Shown here: in pieces, positions 8,442-18,040 of the stretch
Position numbering within the stretch: position 1 is the stretch's first letter
Layout of the letters: the number at the start of each line of letters is the position of its first letter
NCBI GenBank assembly: GCA_028278145.1
Contig: JANQEV010000068.1
Span: forward strand, 1-50,484
Origin: Chromatiales bacterium
Lineage (GTDB): Bacteria; Pseudomonadota; Gammaproteobacteria; Chromatiales; Chromatiaceae
Direction of reading: 5' to 3'
DNA: 50,484 nt
Program-made: the position numbers and the translations under genes
Notes under the pieces: generated by a model
Seen by the model: the letters and a program-made list of their open reading frames with translations, nothing else
The model's database searches: none
Told to the model about the DNA's origin: nothing

Positions 8442-9110
8442 TTAAACATAATTTATAACGTCAGCACATTCTTTTGGATTTGCTTGGAGTATAAAATGAG
8501 GGCCTCTTATAGTTTTTACTGAATAGTTACTAAACAATGCACTGAATTCTATACACTTACTATACGGAACGAGCTTGTCTTCTTCGGGTCGTATGTAAAC
8601 AGCAGGAACCTCTAAACTGCCACCTCCAAGACTTACTAACGATTCAATAGCTAACATTCTTTGTTTTAGAGTGTTAGAAGGTAACTGAGACAGTATCTTG
8701 TGAAATTGAACCAATTTATCTTTAGTAGCTTTAGAACCAAATAAATAATGCCTGTAGATTCTGGGAACAAACGGCAACTTTGTTAGTAACTTTATTGGCA
8801 ACTGGCGCACTATTTTAATTAATAGTTTTCTAGGTGTTGTTATAAATGTAGCCACAAAAAATATAGCTTTAAGATTTGGGATATTACTTTTAGCTAATTT
8901 TGCACCTATTGGACCTGAGAAAGACTCAGCAACAAGGATAAATTCTTCTTCCGGTAATTTTTCCCTAACGTATTCAAATAGTGTTTCGTAATCCTGCTTT
9001 CCCTTAGTTGGGTACGAAATGATAGTTGTGCTCTCTTTATCCAGGAATTGCAACAAAGGAGCAAATAGCTTCCCTGTTCCATCCATCCCTGGTAATAGCA
9101 CTATTTTCAA
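8442..9110 (-). CDS. Cassette-encoded alpha/beta hydrolase
   Basis: 222-residue alpha/beta-hydrolase. The N-terminus KIVLLPGMDGTG carries the oxyanion-hole loop. The nucleophile elbow reads VAESFSG in place of the usual GxSxG, with the acid in RPEEDKLVP and the histidine in GPHFI near the C-terminus, so the triad is complete. The substrate is unknown; related proteins are esterases or lipases. Start is TTG at 9110, a few bases inside the cassette boundary, with AAGG upstream. The DNA is clearly more AT-rich than the flanking housekeeping genes. attC sites on both sides show that it is a gene cassette. Confidence 0.8.
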   Translation of the reverse strand: MKIVLLPGMDGTGKLFAPLLQFLDKESTTIISYPTKGKQDYETLFEYVREKLPEEEFILVAESFSGPIGAKLAKSNIPNLKAIFFVATFITTPRKLLIKIVRQLPIKLLTKLPFVPRIYRHYLFGSKATKDKLVQFHKILSQLPSNTLKQRMLAIESLVSLGGGSLEVPAVYIRPEEDKLVPYSKCIEFSALFSNYSVKTIRGPHFILQANPKECADVINYV

Positions 9111-9120
9111 TTCTTTAACC

Positions 9121-9183
9121 TTTTAACGTTTTAGGTAAGGGCCGCCGCTTTGCGGCGTCCCTTACTTTAGCGACTTGTTATAG
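9121..9183 (-). repeat. attC site 2
   Basis: A 63-bp attC. Minus strand: R'' CTATAAC, spacer AAGTC, L'' GCTAAAG, a long stem with CCGC-AAA-GCGG at its tip, L' CCTTACCT, and R' GTTAAAA. The arms pair almost perfectly across the site. The stop codon of the upstream cassette gene (9162-9164) lies inside L''. The design matches attC_aadA-type sites base for base in the core positions. Confidence 0.85.
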
Positions 9184-10202
9184 CTTAAGTTTAGTGCTTT
9201 TGTGATGAACTCAAATTCAGAATATATTCCGCTGATTGATTCACCACAAAACCATTTCTCTACTTTGCTAGTTATATAAGATGTTCTAGCAATATCATCG
9301 CCTGTTTTAGATGACGTAATTCTAATTTCAAAGCCGTGGAGTCCGAGTGCGGGATTCAAGCTCTCCGTCAACAGCGACTTCTTGATTAGGTAACTAGCCT
9401 CTAACTTTGAAGCTGGCTTCCAATCTTTTGAGTGTACCAATTGCCTAGCATACGGCGTGCTAATATTTTCATAAGATTGCGTATTACGCTCAATAGACTG
9501 TATGCCATAATCATAAATAACAGGAGGAACCAATCCAAATCTACTAGAGTGATATATTCCGTTATATATTTTTGAATATCCTGCTAACGTATAGTAATTA
9601 AAGTAAAGGCTATCTGCATCATTGACAGTTGCTAGTACGACACTTTCCGTTTTCGAACACAGATCATCGAATGTTTGTTTTCTTTCTTTATGTAGCTTAT
9701 AAACTGAATTTGCTGAAAAATAATAATGATGTAGAAAAATGGATGTGGAGACTACTATAAATAGAGCATTTGTAATCACTAACGAATATTGCTTATTGAA
9801 ACTAAAAATATTTACAGTTTGTCCAAACGCATATACTCCGATAGATAAAACCCATAGAAAGTATCCCCAACCAAAGCTCATTGGTGCTTTGTACATTACT
9901 CCATCTGCTAAAAGTACTGATTCACTATATGAGAGCGTTGATAGTGCGCATACTAATGCAATAATTGCTAATGGCGCAGAAATTAATGGCCTCTTTAATG
10001 TAACAAGCGCAATAATATAGATAGGATTAGCCAGCCATGAAATGATGCCATTGTTAAGTGCAAGCCAACCAAATGCTAGTAATTCCAATGAGTATTCTGG
10101 CGTTCTTATTTCCGTAGCATAATAAGCAGGTAAAACTAAGCAAATAAGATAAAGCGCAATGCTTAACCTATAATGAGCAGTCTTTACCTGTTTATTATCC
10201 AT
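9162..10202 (-). CDS. Cassette-encoded membrane protein, unknown function
   Basis: 346 residues. Hydrophobic segments at roughly 13-30, 38-68, 73-95, 110-128 and 140-160 indicate four or five membrane helices, followed by a soluble C-terminal half with few recognisable motifs. Its membrane part is homologous to the protein of the next cassette (10230): both show GW-x-A-x5-G-x3-W-x2-NP and a later G-x-G-x3-W block. The last residues, SYNKSLK, are encoded by the attC site. Codon use is AT-rich, unlike the flanks. It has no similarity I can name and no catalytic motif. Families like this are common in integron cassettes; the function is open. Confidence 0.75.
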   Translation of the reverse strand: MDNKQVKTAHYRLSIALYLICLVLPAYYATEIRTPEYSLELLAFGWLALNNGIISWLANPIYIIALVTLKRPLISAPLAIIALVCALSTLSYSESVLLADGVMYKAPMSFGWGYFLWVLSIGVYAFGQTVNIFSFNKQYSLVITNALFIVVSTSIFLHHYYFSANSVYKLHKERKQTFDDLCSKTESVVLATVNDADSLYFNYYTLAGYSKIYNGIYHSSRFGLVPPVIYDYGIQSIERNTQSYENISTPYARQLVHSKDWKPASKLEASYLIKKSLLTESLNPALGLHGFEIRITSSKTGDDIARTSYITSKVEKWFCGESISGIYSEFEFITKALNLSYNKSLK

Positions 10203-10215
10203 CAGCTACTTTTAG

Positions 10216-10278
10216 CTATAACGTAATAGCTAAGGAGCGCCGCTTTGCGGCATCCCTGACTTAAGCGACTTGTTAGGC
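10216..10278 (-). repeat. attC site 1
   Basis: A 63-bp attC and the clearest of the three. On the minus strand it starts GCCTAACAAGTCGCTTAAG (canonical R'' RYYYAAC, spacer, L''), has a GCCGC-AAA-GCGGC stem tip, then CTTAGC and closes with R' GTTATAG. The orientation matches the minus-strand genes: gene first, attC after. The coding end of the upstream gene runs through the site and stops at 10230-10232. Confidence 0.88.
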
Positions 10279-10709
10279 TTAATTGCCGAGTGACCTACTA
10301 TAGCGGCTAGCAATAACAATACGAGCGCAGTAAGCCAAACATAAAATCCGCACCCCATTGTATGAATTTCACGCTCATTAATTTCCTTTACAAGAAATGA
10401 ACTCAGACCTAAGCAAATGGAAATAGATGAAAATGCTATGCTGGCATGGAATTCCTTACGAAAAAAGAGATAAAGCGCGAAAAGCCAGACAGGATTTCCA
10501 TACCAAGCAACAACACCTTCAAGAATCGCAACCCAACCAAGTATAAGGACCAGAATTCCAGGATAAGGATCATGGCCACCTGAAAATGTAATTAATGGCT
10601 CATCTGGCGAAAAACGGAATGCTGGCATGCTCAATGAGATGAGTGCAAGCAAAATACTCCCGTACACTAGAATGAGTATTAATGTATCGTTTTTCATTCT
10701 GTAGTTCAC
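10230..10709 (-). CDS. Cassette-encoded small membrane protein
   Basis: 159 residues with four predicted membrane helices (about 9-27, 50-64, 69-108 as two segments, 124-142). Homologous to the membrane part of the 9162 cassette protein. The C-terminal tail KPNKSLKSGMPQSGAP is translated from attC, a known hallmark of cassette ORFs that lack their own stop. GTG at 10709 is the first possible start and ATG at 10697 the next; neither has a clear ribosome site. Both lie within about 25 bases of the cassette boundary at 10714-10720, which is usual for cassettes. No function can be assigned. Confidence 0.72.
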   Translation of the reverse strand: MNYRMKNDTLILILVYGSILLALISLSMPAFRFSPDEPLITFSGGHDPYPGILVLILGWVAILEGVVAWYGNPVWLFALYLFFRKEFHASIAFSSISICLGLSSFLVKEINEREIHTMGCGFYVWLTALVLLLLAAIVGHSAIKPNKSLKSGMPQSGAP

Positions 10710-10720
10710 GAAAGCCTAGC

Positions 10721-11061
10721 AGTTAATTATATTGCACTGGCATATCTGCCAATAATTAATACATATGCCAATTTGTTTATATATCTGGAAACTATATACA
10801 TACATCTATAAATAAAACGCTGTTGCTTTAGTTGCCATTGGTATAAAGACGCGTAGCTCATACCCAATAATTCTGATGCATCAGACAGAATGCGGCACTG
10901 CTAATTCTGGCTATCAGGTATTCACTACGGAAAAATCAGAGGCAGTTTGTTCGAGGTGATTGCACAGCATCCTGCCTTTGTTTTATCCCTGTCTGTTCAG
11001 AGGTTACCAGACTATCCACCTGGTAGAAACCATTGGATTTAGCAACCTGTTTTCTGGCCTG
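10721..11061. other. Intergenic stretch at the cassette-array boundary
   Basis: No gene is supported in these 341 bases. They are AT-rich near the array. An imperfect nested repeat, TGGCATATCTGCCA followed by ATATGCC (about 10739-10773), lies just outside the first cassette. It could be a relic of an attI or integrase region, but no integrase fragment can be read. Confidence 0.5.
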
Positions 11062-11661
11062 TTATTTCGGAAACTTGGCCTTGGCGTGCTGGTAGATGGG
11101 CAAACCATTACGCTTATACCATTTTGAGCCTGTGCAGTATTGATCCACTGCTCCACCCAACGCCAGCAGGTAATTATTCAGCTTAATTATATTGCTCCTG
11201 GTCTTGGCATTGAACTTCTCGATAAACCCTTTCTGCGCCTTGGCAAAATCTACCTGCTTGCGTGCACCACTTGCAGCACCCATGCGAGCCTGGTGAATCC
11301 GCATGATTACTGCATAAGTGCGTTCATTTTTGTACAGGGCATACATGACAGAATCTATCTTGGTTACATAGCCATCAAATGCCTCAATGCAGGCCGAGCT
11401 GCCTTCGCAACAGCTTCCTGCCGGCAATTTAAAACCTGAATTGGAATCGCCCGGCATGCCGCACTTTGGATCAGTCCGGCAGGCAGTAGCTGCTGAGTGA
11501 TCAGAGTGGGCCTGGGTGAACTTAGATGCACTGGTGAGCATGCTGGAGAAGCTGGGATTGAACAGGTTATCCATAGCCCCATCATAGTCGGCAGCTATGG
11601 CTAGTTGACTGCTACAGTACAGCAACAGGAACAAGAGCAATTGTTTAACCATTCTGGTCAT
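11062..11661 (-). CDS. Exported protein of unknown function, cysteine-rich centre
   Basis: 199 residues with a signal peptide (hydrophobic 5-22, cleavage near AIAA). The mature part has six cysteines in the middle (CRTDPKC, CCEGSSAC) and one near the C-terminus (QYCTG). They probably form disulfides in the periplasm. The helical region DFAKAQKGFIEKFNAKTRSN follows. The family is not recognised. Its start overlaps the stop of the 188-residue gene upstream by four bases, so the two are translationally coupled. A thioredoxin-like TlpA protein two genes upstream fits a cysteine-containing partner, though this is inference. Confidence 0.7.
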   Translation of the reverse strand: MTRMVKQLLLFLLLYCSSQLAIAADYDGAMDNLFNPSFSSMLTSASKFTQAHSDHSAATACRTDPKCGMPGDSNSGFKLPAGSCCEGSSACIEAFDGYVTKIDSVMYALYKNERTYAVIMRIHQARMGAASGARKQVDFAKAQKGFIEKFNAKTRSNIIKLNNYLLALGGAVDQYCTGSKWYKRNGLPIYQHAKAKFPK

Positions 11662-12224
11662 CTTGCTGCCCTCCCCTGGCCACGGCTGGCAAAGGATGGT
11701 ACCGATTCTACCTGGCCTGACTGGATCCGGTTAAACTCATCATCATCCATGCCGTCCAGACTGTATCCCGGATACCAGAAGTAGGCTGCATATACCGCCT
11801 CTTTACCACTGGGGGAATCTATCACTACCGTAATCATGCCTTTTAATGTCAGCCACTGCTCCAGGGTTTCACCTGGATTGACCTGCATGTCGTGTTTAAC
11901 CACGTCACTACCATCTCTGGCAATCACCCAGAGCCTTACCGGTGCGTGCTGTTTGGAGCTGGCAAGGGTGAAACTCATCCGGGCAGGTAATGGGGTCTTA
12001 CCCAGAAAATAGGCATCACCCGCATCACGCTTGCCAACTGCCCCCCAGACGCCTGCCATCCTGCCCAGGTTCAGACCCTTTTGTTTTCTCAGTTTCAGAC
12101 GGGGTGCACTCTTTTCCCTATGGGTCACGTCTCCGTGGATATCCATATAGATATTTACCCCACTGGCTGCACCAGCAACCGACACAATAGAGAACAGTAG
12201 TGCGAACAAAAGGATTCTAAACAT
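11658..12224 (-). CDS. Exported protein of unknown function
   Basis: 188 residues. A signal peptide (FRILLFALLFSIVSVAGA) ends near AGAAS; the mature part is soluble, with the unusual stretch WLTLKGMITVVIDSPSGKEAVYAAYFWYPGYSLDG, which looks like a beta domain. No catalytic motif or known family is evident. The last codons overlap the start of the cysteine-rich gene at 11661. It sits 123 bases after the TlpA-like gene on the same strand, so co-transcription of all four genes from 13455 downward is likely. Confidence 0.7.
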   Translation of the reverse strand: MFRILLFALLFSIVSVAGAASGVNIYMDIHGDVTHREKSAPRLKLRKQKGLNLGRMAGVWGAVGKRDAGDAYFLGKTPLPARMSFTLASSKQHAPVRLWVIARDGSDVVKHDMQVNPGETLEQWLTLKGMITVVIDSPSGKEAVYAAYFWYPGYSLDGMDDDEFNRIQSGQVESVPSFASRGQGRAAR

Positions 12225-12347
12225 TTGGCTTCCTAGTTACGTTATATCCGTACATCTGCCAGATGCCAGCCTGCGGTTTTCTGTTTGTAAAAAGTGGACG
12301 CGGCTGAACAGTTTTTAGTTATGTTATGAGGATACCAGTTCCAACAG

Positions 12348-12902
12348 CTAGCTGCACTCACCCAGACAGGATCTTACCCGCTTAATCAATTCTGGATGAT
12401 CAAATTCACGGCCGCCAATAGCACGATAGCGAATCAGTCCATTGCGGTCTACCACATAGGTTGTGGGCAAGCCCCTGACGCCCCACTTCTCCATGGCCTC
12501 TGCTTCTGAGTCAAATAGTACCGGGTAGGTGGGCTGGGGGTCCATGGCGGCAAGAAAGGGGAAAACAGCCTCAACATCTTCCCCCACATTTACTGCCAGT
12601 ATCACTACGCCCTCTTTGGCTGTGGCCTGATGCAGCCGTTCCAGAGTACCCATTTCTCTCCGGCATGGTGGACACCAGGTGGCCCAGAAACTAACCACTA
12701 CCACCTTCCCCTTCAATGTGGTGATATCCACCAGTTCGTCATCCATATCCTTTAGCCTGAGTTCAGGCATGGCCACGGGAGTTTTCAGGGGGGTCAGGCT
12801 GTGTGACATTCGTGGCAGCTCGGAAGCGGACGCCATGAGGGAAGTCAGCAACAGCAGTGGAGCAAGCAATCTCCTTAAACACCTACTAGGGACATTGCAC
12901 AT
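12348..12902 (-). CDS. TlpA/ResA-like periplasmic thioredoxin-fold protein
   Basis: 184 residues; signal peptide (LLAPLLLLTSLMASAS), then a redoxin domain with the redox-active CPPC motif at 77-80 in VSFWATWCPPCRRE. The cis-proline region GLPTTYVVD is also present. Such proteins reduce or oxidise disulfides in exported proteins, for example in cytochrome c maturation. The start is ATG at 12902 with GGAG nine bases upstream, inside the end of the preceding gene (17-base overlap), so the pair is translationally coupled. The neighbours are exported and one is cysteine-rich, so they may be its substrates. Confidence 0.88.
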   Translation of the reverse strand: MCNVPSRCLRRLLAPLLLLTSLMASASELPRMSHSLTPLKTPVAMPELRLKDMDDELVDITTLKGKVVVVSFWATWCPPCRREMGTLERLHQATAKEGVVILAVNVGEDVEAVFPFLAAMDPQPTYPVLFDSEAEAMEKWGVRGLPTTYVVDRNGLIRYRAIGGREFDHPELIKRVRSCLGECS

Positions 12903-13455
12903 TCTTCAGTACTCCTTCATACGGTTTTCCATCCACATCCCAACGAGCCACCAGATCAAAACTGCTACCTGCTGGCAGGCCTGCAGCCAACAGGCCCTGG
13001 TTCCAGTCACCATTAGGCTCATACTCATGCTCCGGTGGAAACTGGGCCCAGCGAAAGGCAATCAACGCCGATTTTTTTGCCCCAGCCTGTTTTAACCGTT
13101 GCAGCCAGTCTTTTGTATCCATGGGCGGCTTGGAGCCGGAATCTGAAACCAATGACCAGTTGTTCTGTACGAAGTGGACCACGCCAGGAGCCTGATCATT
13201 GCTCAATATCATCATATAGACGCAGGATGTGGCATAAGAATCGATCTGCTTCACACTGAAGCCACGACTGACAAAAAAGCCGCGTACCTGATCCGGTAAC
13301 AACTGCTTCATGGAAAAGCTGACACCATGGGCACTGTTCTTCCAGGTGTGAACCCCGGTAACAGGATTGGTGGTTATGGTCTGCTCTGCCCAGGCCAAAG
13401 GAGAGGTAGCCAACAAACCCATCAGGGCTATCTGGATCAACTTCGTCATACTCAT
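12886..13455 (-). CDS. Exported protein of unknown function, first gene of the tlpA-like operon
   Basis: 189 residues with a signal peptide (LIQIALMGLLATSPLAWA). The mature protein has only two cysteines, C83 in TSCVYMM and C188 at the very end, and a probable beta-rich fold (FDLVARWDVDGKPYEGVLKNVQCP). No family is recognised. Its 3' end overlaps the TlpA-like gene by 17 bases, which suggests linked production. It is the promoter-proximal gene of the operon, 56 bases from the end of the oxoprolinase gene on the same strand. Confidence 0.7.
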   Translation of the reverse strand: MSMTKLIQIALMGLLATSPLAWAEQTITTNPVTGVHTWKNSAHGVSFSMKQLLPDQVRGFFVSRGFSVKQIDSYATSCVYMMILSNDQAPGVVHFVQNNWSLVSDSGSKPPMDTKDWLQRLKQAGAKKSALIAFRWAQFPPEHEYEPNGDWNQGLLAAGLPAGSSFDLVARWDVDGKPYEGVLKNVQCP

Positions 13456-13510
13456 GTGTTTACTATACAGATAAATCTAATAAAAGGCAGTTTTTATTGC
13501 ATGTAATCAA

Positions 13511-16500
13511 CTAGTTAACCTCACCAAAACCTCCACCACCTGGTGTCTCTATAACCATAATATCTCCTGCCTGCACCTCAACCTGTCCCTGGGCAGAAAA
13601 ATCTGTCCTGCGCCCATCTGTGTGCAGCAGAAAGTTACGACCAGTCTTACCCGGCTGACCCTGTGCCATACCATATGGTGGTACCCGTCTGTGACCGGCG
13701 AGGATATTGGCGCTCATTGGTTCCAGAAATCTAAGTACGCGTCTGGTCCCATCACCACCCGGCTGTCGCCCTGCCCCACCGGAGCCACGCCGGATGGAGA
13801 ACTCATCCAGCCTTACTGGAAAACGCCACTCCAGAACTTCCGGATCGGTAAGCCGCGAATTGGTCATATGGGTATGCACTGCATCTGTTCCTGGATGATC
13901 CTGCGTGGCACCGGAACCACCACAGATGGTTTCGTAATACTGGTACTTATCATTACCCCAGGTGAAGTTATTCATGGTGCCCTGGGACGCAGCAGCAACC
14001 CCGAGGGCACCAAACAGCGCATCTACAACCACCTGTGAAGTCTCCACATTACCGGCCACCACTGCTGCCGGGTAGGAAGGATTGATCATACTGTCATCGG
14101 GCAGAATGATATTTAGCGGTTTCAGACAGCCCTCATTCAAGGGAATCTCATCATCCACCAGACAGCGGAATACATAGAGCACTGCTGCACGACATATGGC
14201 CCTGGGGGCATTGTAGTTTCCCGGGTGTTGAGAACTGGTACCGGTGAAATCTATGCAGGCGCTACGACAGCTCTGATCCAGGGTGATCTTTACACAGATC
14301 CGATTGCCATCATCCATCTCATAGCAAAACTCACCATCGTGCAACACATCCAGTACCCGGCGCACCGACTCCTCGGCATTGGCCTGTACATGGCCCATGT
14401 AGGCATGTACCACTTCCAACCCAAAGTGCTCCACGGTACGCAACAGCTCCCGCATCCCCTTCTCACATGCTGCAAGCTGTGCCTTGAAATCGGCAATGTT
14501 GTAGTCGATATTACGGGCCGGATATGGTCCGGAACCAAGCAGGTCGCGTATTTCCGCTTCCAGAAGCCTACCGGCATCCACCAGCTTGATATTGTCGATC
14601 AGTATCCCCTCTTGCTCTACATGGGTTGAGTCTGATGGCATGGAGCCAGGGGTGATACCGCCGATATCTGCATGATGACCGCGGGCAGCCACATAGAATA
14701 TGGGAGTTGTTTCTGAACCGTGGAATACCGGTTTCACCACGGTGATATCCGGCAGATGGGTGCCACCATCATAGGGGTTATTCAGAATATAGGCATCGCC
14801 CCGCTGCATGTTCTCAGCACGCTTTCCAATCACCGCCTTTATGCTTTCACTCATGGAGCCAAGATGCACCGGCATATGCGGGGCATTGGCTATCAGATCT
14901 CCACCTTGATCAAACAGGGCGCAGGAGAAATCCAGGCGCTCTTTGATATTCACCGACACCGCGGTATTTTCCAGCACCATACCCATCTGGTCGGCTATGG
15001 ACATAAACAGGTTATTGAAGATCTCCAGCATAACAGGGTCCACGCTGGTACCTATGGCCACCTGCTCTGGCAGTGCGAGATAGCGCTCCAGCACTATATC
15101 GCCTTGCTGGGTCAACTCGGCCCTCCAGCCCGGTTCCACCACTATGGTTCCGGTATTCTCTATGATCACTGCTGGACCATTGAGCCGATCACATGCCGCC
15201 AGTTCATGCCTCAGGTAGAATGGGGTCTCATGTACTGCATCACCCATAACTACCGGGTGCACAGCATGCACTGCCGAGGATGCATCAGCAACATGTTGCG
15301 GTATTGCGATCTCAACTGCTTCGGCCCGCCCTATGACTTCCACCTGCACAGCCTCTACCACGACGGCCTTCTCCCGGGCAATAAAGCCAAAGCGCTGGCT
15401 ATGGAGCTGTTCGAACTCCATGGCCATACTCTCCAGGCTATTCAGCTCTACCAGGAGTGAACTGTCAGATCCCTCATAGCGCAGGTGCACCTTGCGCTCG
15501 GCATAGATATGCTCCAGTTGCACACCCTGATCCCTCAGCTCATCCCTGCCCTGGGTTTCCAGGCGATCACATTCCAGATTCAGAGAGGCAATAAGTTCCG
15601 GCTTGAGGGTATGCTCTATGCCCTTGCTGTGAATTACTCTCTGGTCAGCCAGGCCCATGCCATAGGCCGATAGCACTCCGGCAAAGGGATGTAGATAGAT
15701 ACGTTTAATACCCAGGGCATCGGCCACCAGACAGGCGTGTTGACCACCGGCGCCACCAAAACAACACAGGGTGTATTCAGTGACATCATAACCACACTGT
15801 ATTGAAATGCGCTTGATGGCGTTAGCCATGTTTTCCACCGCAATGGCGAGAAAACCCGCAGCCACCTGTTGTGGCGAACGCTCCCTGCCAGTATCTGACT
15901 TGATCTGCCTGGCAAGTTTGGAAAACTTCTCCTCCACCAGATTCACATCCAGCGCCTGGTCCGCCTCTGGACCAAAAATAGCGGGGAAATATCCCGGCTG
16001 TAGCTTGCCCAGCATCAGGTTACAGTCGGTGATAGTGAGCGGACCGCCATTGCGATAACAGGCAGGGCCAGGATTGGCGCCGGCCGAGTCAGGACCCACC
16101 CGAAAGCGGGCACCATCGAATTTGAGTATGGAGCCACCGCCCGCTGCCACGGTATGGATCTGCATCATGGGAGCACGCATGCGCACCCCGGCCACCTCGG
16201 TCTCGAAGGTACGCTCATACTCACCTGCATAGTGGCTTACATCAGTGGAGGTACCACCCATATCAAAACCGATCAGCTTCTCAAAACCTGCACCAGCCGC
16301 AGTCTGAACCATGCCCACCACGCCACCTGCTGGTCCGGACAGGATTGCGTCCTTACCCTGAAAAAAACCGGCATCGGAAAGACCGCCGTTAGACTGCATA
16401 AACATCAAGCGTCCACCACTCTCTTCCAGCCCATCCAACTCAGAACTGACACTATCTACATAGCGTCTCAATATAGGTGATAGGTACGCATCCACCACTG

Positions 16501-17155
16501 TGGTATCGCCTCTGGATACCAGCTTGATCAATGGACTTACAGCTGAGCTTATGGAGACCTGAGTGAAACCGATACGCCGGGCAAGGTCTGCTACGGAGCG
16601 TTCATGTTGTGGATAGCGATAGCCATGCAGGAACACAATGGCCACAGAACGCAGGCCACGATCATATGCTTGCCGTAATCCAATTTCTGCCTGAGTGCGA
16701 TTCAGTGGAGTTATCAGCTCACCCTGCGCTCCCATGCGCTCGTCTATCTCCAACACCTCGCTATACATCATCTCCGGCAGTTGAATATGCAGGTCAAACA
16801 GCTTGGGTCTGGTCTGATAGCCGATACGCAGGGCATCGGCAAAGCCTCTGGTTGTCACCAACAGGGTGGGTTCACCTTGTCGCTCCAACAGGGCATTGGT
16901 GGCAACAGTGGTACCCATCTTTACGGATGCAATCTGGGTAGTTGGTATCTTTTCCTCTCTATTCAGGCCCAGGATGCGCCTGATACCTTCTATTGCTGCA
17001 TCAGAGTAACTGTCCGGGTCCTCTGACAGCAGTTTCTCCGTCTGCACAGCTCCATCTGGACCTTTTGCCACTATGTCGGTAAAGGTGCCACCACGATCCA
17101 CCCAGAACTGCCATCTGGATATTTTTGCAGATTCTACTTCTTGTTTATAAGGCAT
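13511..17155 (-). CDS. 5-oxoprolinase (fused HyuA-HyuB, ATP-hydrolysing)
   Basis: Large cytoplasmic enzyme (1214 residues) that opens 5-oxo-L-proline to glutamate at the cost of ATP, or acts on a related hydantoin. The HyuA half (about 15-690) starts with [10 protein letters not shown], the ATPase-fold phosphate loop, and contains [22 protein letters not shown] and GPACYRNGG. The HyuB half (about 710-1210) contains [23 protein letters not shown] and the C-terminal TPGGGGFG. Both halves are fused as in the eukaryotic and many proteobacterial single-chain enzymes. It is a single gene with a divergent neighbour at 17326. Whether the substrate is oxoproline or a hydantoin cannot be decided from sequence. 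Confidence 0.9.
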   Translation of the reverse strand: MPYKQEVESAKISRWQFWVDRGGTFTDIVAKGPDGAVQTEKLLSEDPDSYSDAAIEGIRRILGLNREEKIPTTQIASVKMGTTVATNALLERQGEPTLLVTTRGFADALRIGYQTRPKLFDLHIQLPEMMYSEVLEIDERMGAQGELITPLNRTQAEIGLRQAYDRGLRSVAIVFLHGYRYPQHERSVADLARRIGFTQVSISSAVSPLIKLVSRGDTTVVDAYLSPILRRYVDSVSSELDGLEESGGRLMFMQSNGGLSDAGFFQGKDAILSGPAGGVVGMVQTAAGAGFEKLIGFDMGGTSTDVSHYAGEYERTFETEVAGVRMRAPMMQIHTVAAGGGSILKFDGARFRVGPDSAGANPGPACYRNGGPLTITDCNLMLGKLQPGYFPAIFGPEADQALDVNLVEEKFSKLARQIKSDTGRERSPQQVAAGFLAIAVENMANAIKRISIQCGYDVTEYTLCCFGGAGGQHACLVADALGIKRIYLHPFAGVLSAYGMGLADQRVIHSKGIEHTLKPELIASLNLECDRLETQGRDELRDQGVQLEHIYAERKVHLRYEGSDSSLLVELNSLESMAMEFEQLHSQRFGFIAREKAVVVEAVQVEVIGRAEAVEIAIPQHVADASSAVHAVHPVVMGDAVHETPFYLRHELAACDRLNGPAVIIENTGTIVVEPGWRAELTQQGDIVLERYLALPEQVAIGTSVDPVMLEIFNNLFMSIADQMGMVLENTAVSVNIKERLDFSCALFDQGGDLIANAPHMPVHLGSMSESIKAVIGKRAENMQRGDAYILNNPYDGGTHLPDITVVKPVFHGSETTPIFYVAARGHHADIGGITPGSMPSDSTHVEQEGILIDNIKLVDAGRLLEAEIRDLLGSGPYPARNIDYNIADFKAQLAACEKGMRELLRTVEHFGLEVVHAYMGHVQANAEESVRRVLDVLHDGEFCYEMDDGNRICVKITLDQSCRSACIDFTGTSSQHPGNYNAPRAICRAAVLYVFRCLVDDEIPLNEGCLKPLNIILPDDSMINPSYPAAVVAGNVETSQVVVDALFGALGVAAASQGTMNNFTWGNDKYQYYETICGGSGATQDHPGTDAVHTHMTNSRLTDPEVLEWRFPVRLDEFSIRRGSGGAGRQPGGDGTRRVLRFLEPMSANILAGHRRVPPYGMAQGQPGKTGRNFLLHTDGRRTDFSAQGQVEVQAGDIMVIETPGGGGFGEVN

Positions 17156-17325
17156 TGGTTTTCAAGTAATTATAGTAATCTTGATCCTAAGTCATGGCTG
17201 ATTGACAGATACCCGGGAACACCCTTCCTATTTAAGCAGTTTTTTAGTAAAAACGTGACCTGAAAACTGGAAAATCATAATACAATCACCATACTTGAAA
17301 AAAGGTAATAGCCAATTACATCGCT

Positions 17326-17892
17326 ATGAACATTAGTGCCATAAGCTTACAAAGCGGTTCCGTATCCCCAACCTTTGCCACTGCCAAAGATCGAGAATCT
17401 AACTCATCTGAAAAACCCCAAAACCAGGCTTCAGAAGAAACAACTGTAAGTGAAGCTGACTTAAAAAAGATTAGAGAGCTAAAGGCACGGGATCGGGAAG
17501 TTCGCGCCCATGAAGCGGCACATGTAGCGGCTGGCGGCTCTGTAGTTCGCGGCGGCGCCAGAATGCAGTATGTACGCGGACCAGATGGCGTGTTATATGC
17601 AACCGGCGGTGAAGTATCCATTGATACCTCTGAAGCCAGCACACCTGAAGCCACCCTGGCAAAGGCAGAGATTATTCGCCGTGCTGCCCTGGCACCTGCC
17701 AGGCCATCTGCTCAGGACAGGGCAATTGCGGCAGATGCAGCTCGCATGGCCATGGAGGCACGCCAGGAGATCCTCGCTCAACAGCAGGCTGGTGAGGAAA
17801 ACAGTTTCCAGTCATCCAAGGCAATCAGCAGTTATCAGAGCAGCGGTACCCTGGAGACCCCAAGCGAATCCAATATTGATGAACTTATCTAG
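17326..17892 (+). CDS. SprA-related putative metalloprotease-like protein
   Basis: 188 residues. The centre holds VRAHEAAHVAAGG, an HExxH-type zinc motif, followed by GARMQYVRGPDGVLYATGGEVSIDTS and a long alanine-rich helix, EIIRRAALAPARPSAQDRAIAADAARM. This pattern is that of the SprA-related family (putative metalloprotease, CJM1_0395-like), which is widespread and of unknown substrate. The N-terminal 40 residues are low-complexity and polar, with no signal peptide. It is divergent from oxoprolinase and 148 bases ahead of the PilZ gene. Confidence 0.8.
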   Translation: MNISAISLQSGSVSPTFATAKDRESNSSEKPQNQASEETTVSEADLKKIRELKARDREVRAHEAAHVAAGGSVVRGGARMQYVRGPDGVLYATGGEVSIDTSEASTPEATLAKAEIIRRAALAPARPSAQDRAIAADAARMAMEARQEILAQQQAGEENSFQSSKAISSYQSSGTLETPSESNIDELI

Positions 17893-18040
17893 GCTCTATA
17901 AAAGCACACTCTAGATAGCAGTTGCCTGCACATCCCTATCATCCAGTTCAATTACAATCCTATAATCCATACTCTAACTATGGACTGAAGCACTGCATCC
18001 CAAGTAGCATGTTTATTATATTAACCACCGGACCAGGGAT

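Larger units (their letters stand above)
8372..10720 (-). mobile_element. Integron gene-cassette array without integrase (CALIN)
   Basis: Three consecutive ORF-attC units in the same orientation: membrane protein, larger membrane protein, hydrolase. The upstream boundary is GCTAGGC on the minus strand (10714-10720), one base from the GTTAGGC core expected from the first cassette. No tyrosine recombinase gene is visible in the window, so by standard terms it is a cluster of attC sites lacking an integrase. It sits between the GGDEF-EAL gene and an operon of exported proteins, and could have been placed there by off-target cassette insertion or be what remains of a chromosomal integron. Confidence 0.8.

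Noticed and set aside
14225-15460. Long plus-strand frames inside the 5-oxoprolinase gene
   Set aside because: His- and Gln-rich antisense shadows of a clear coding gene.
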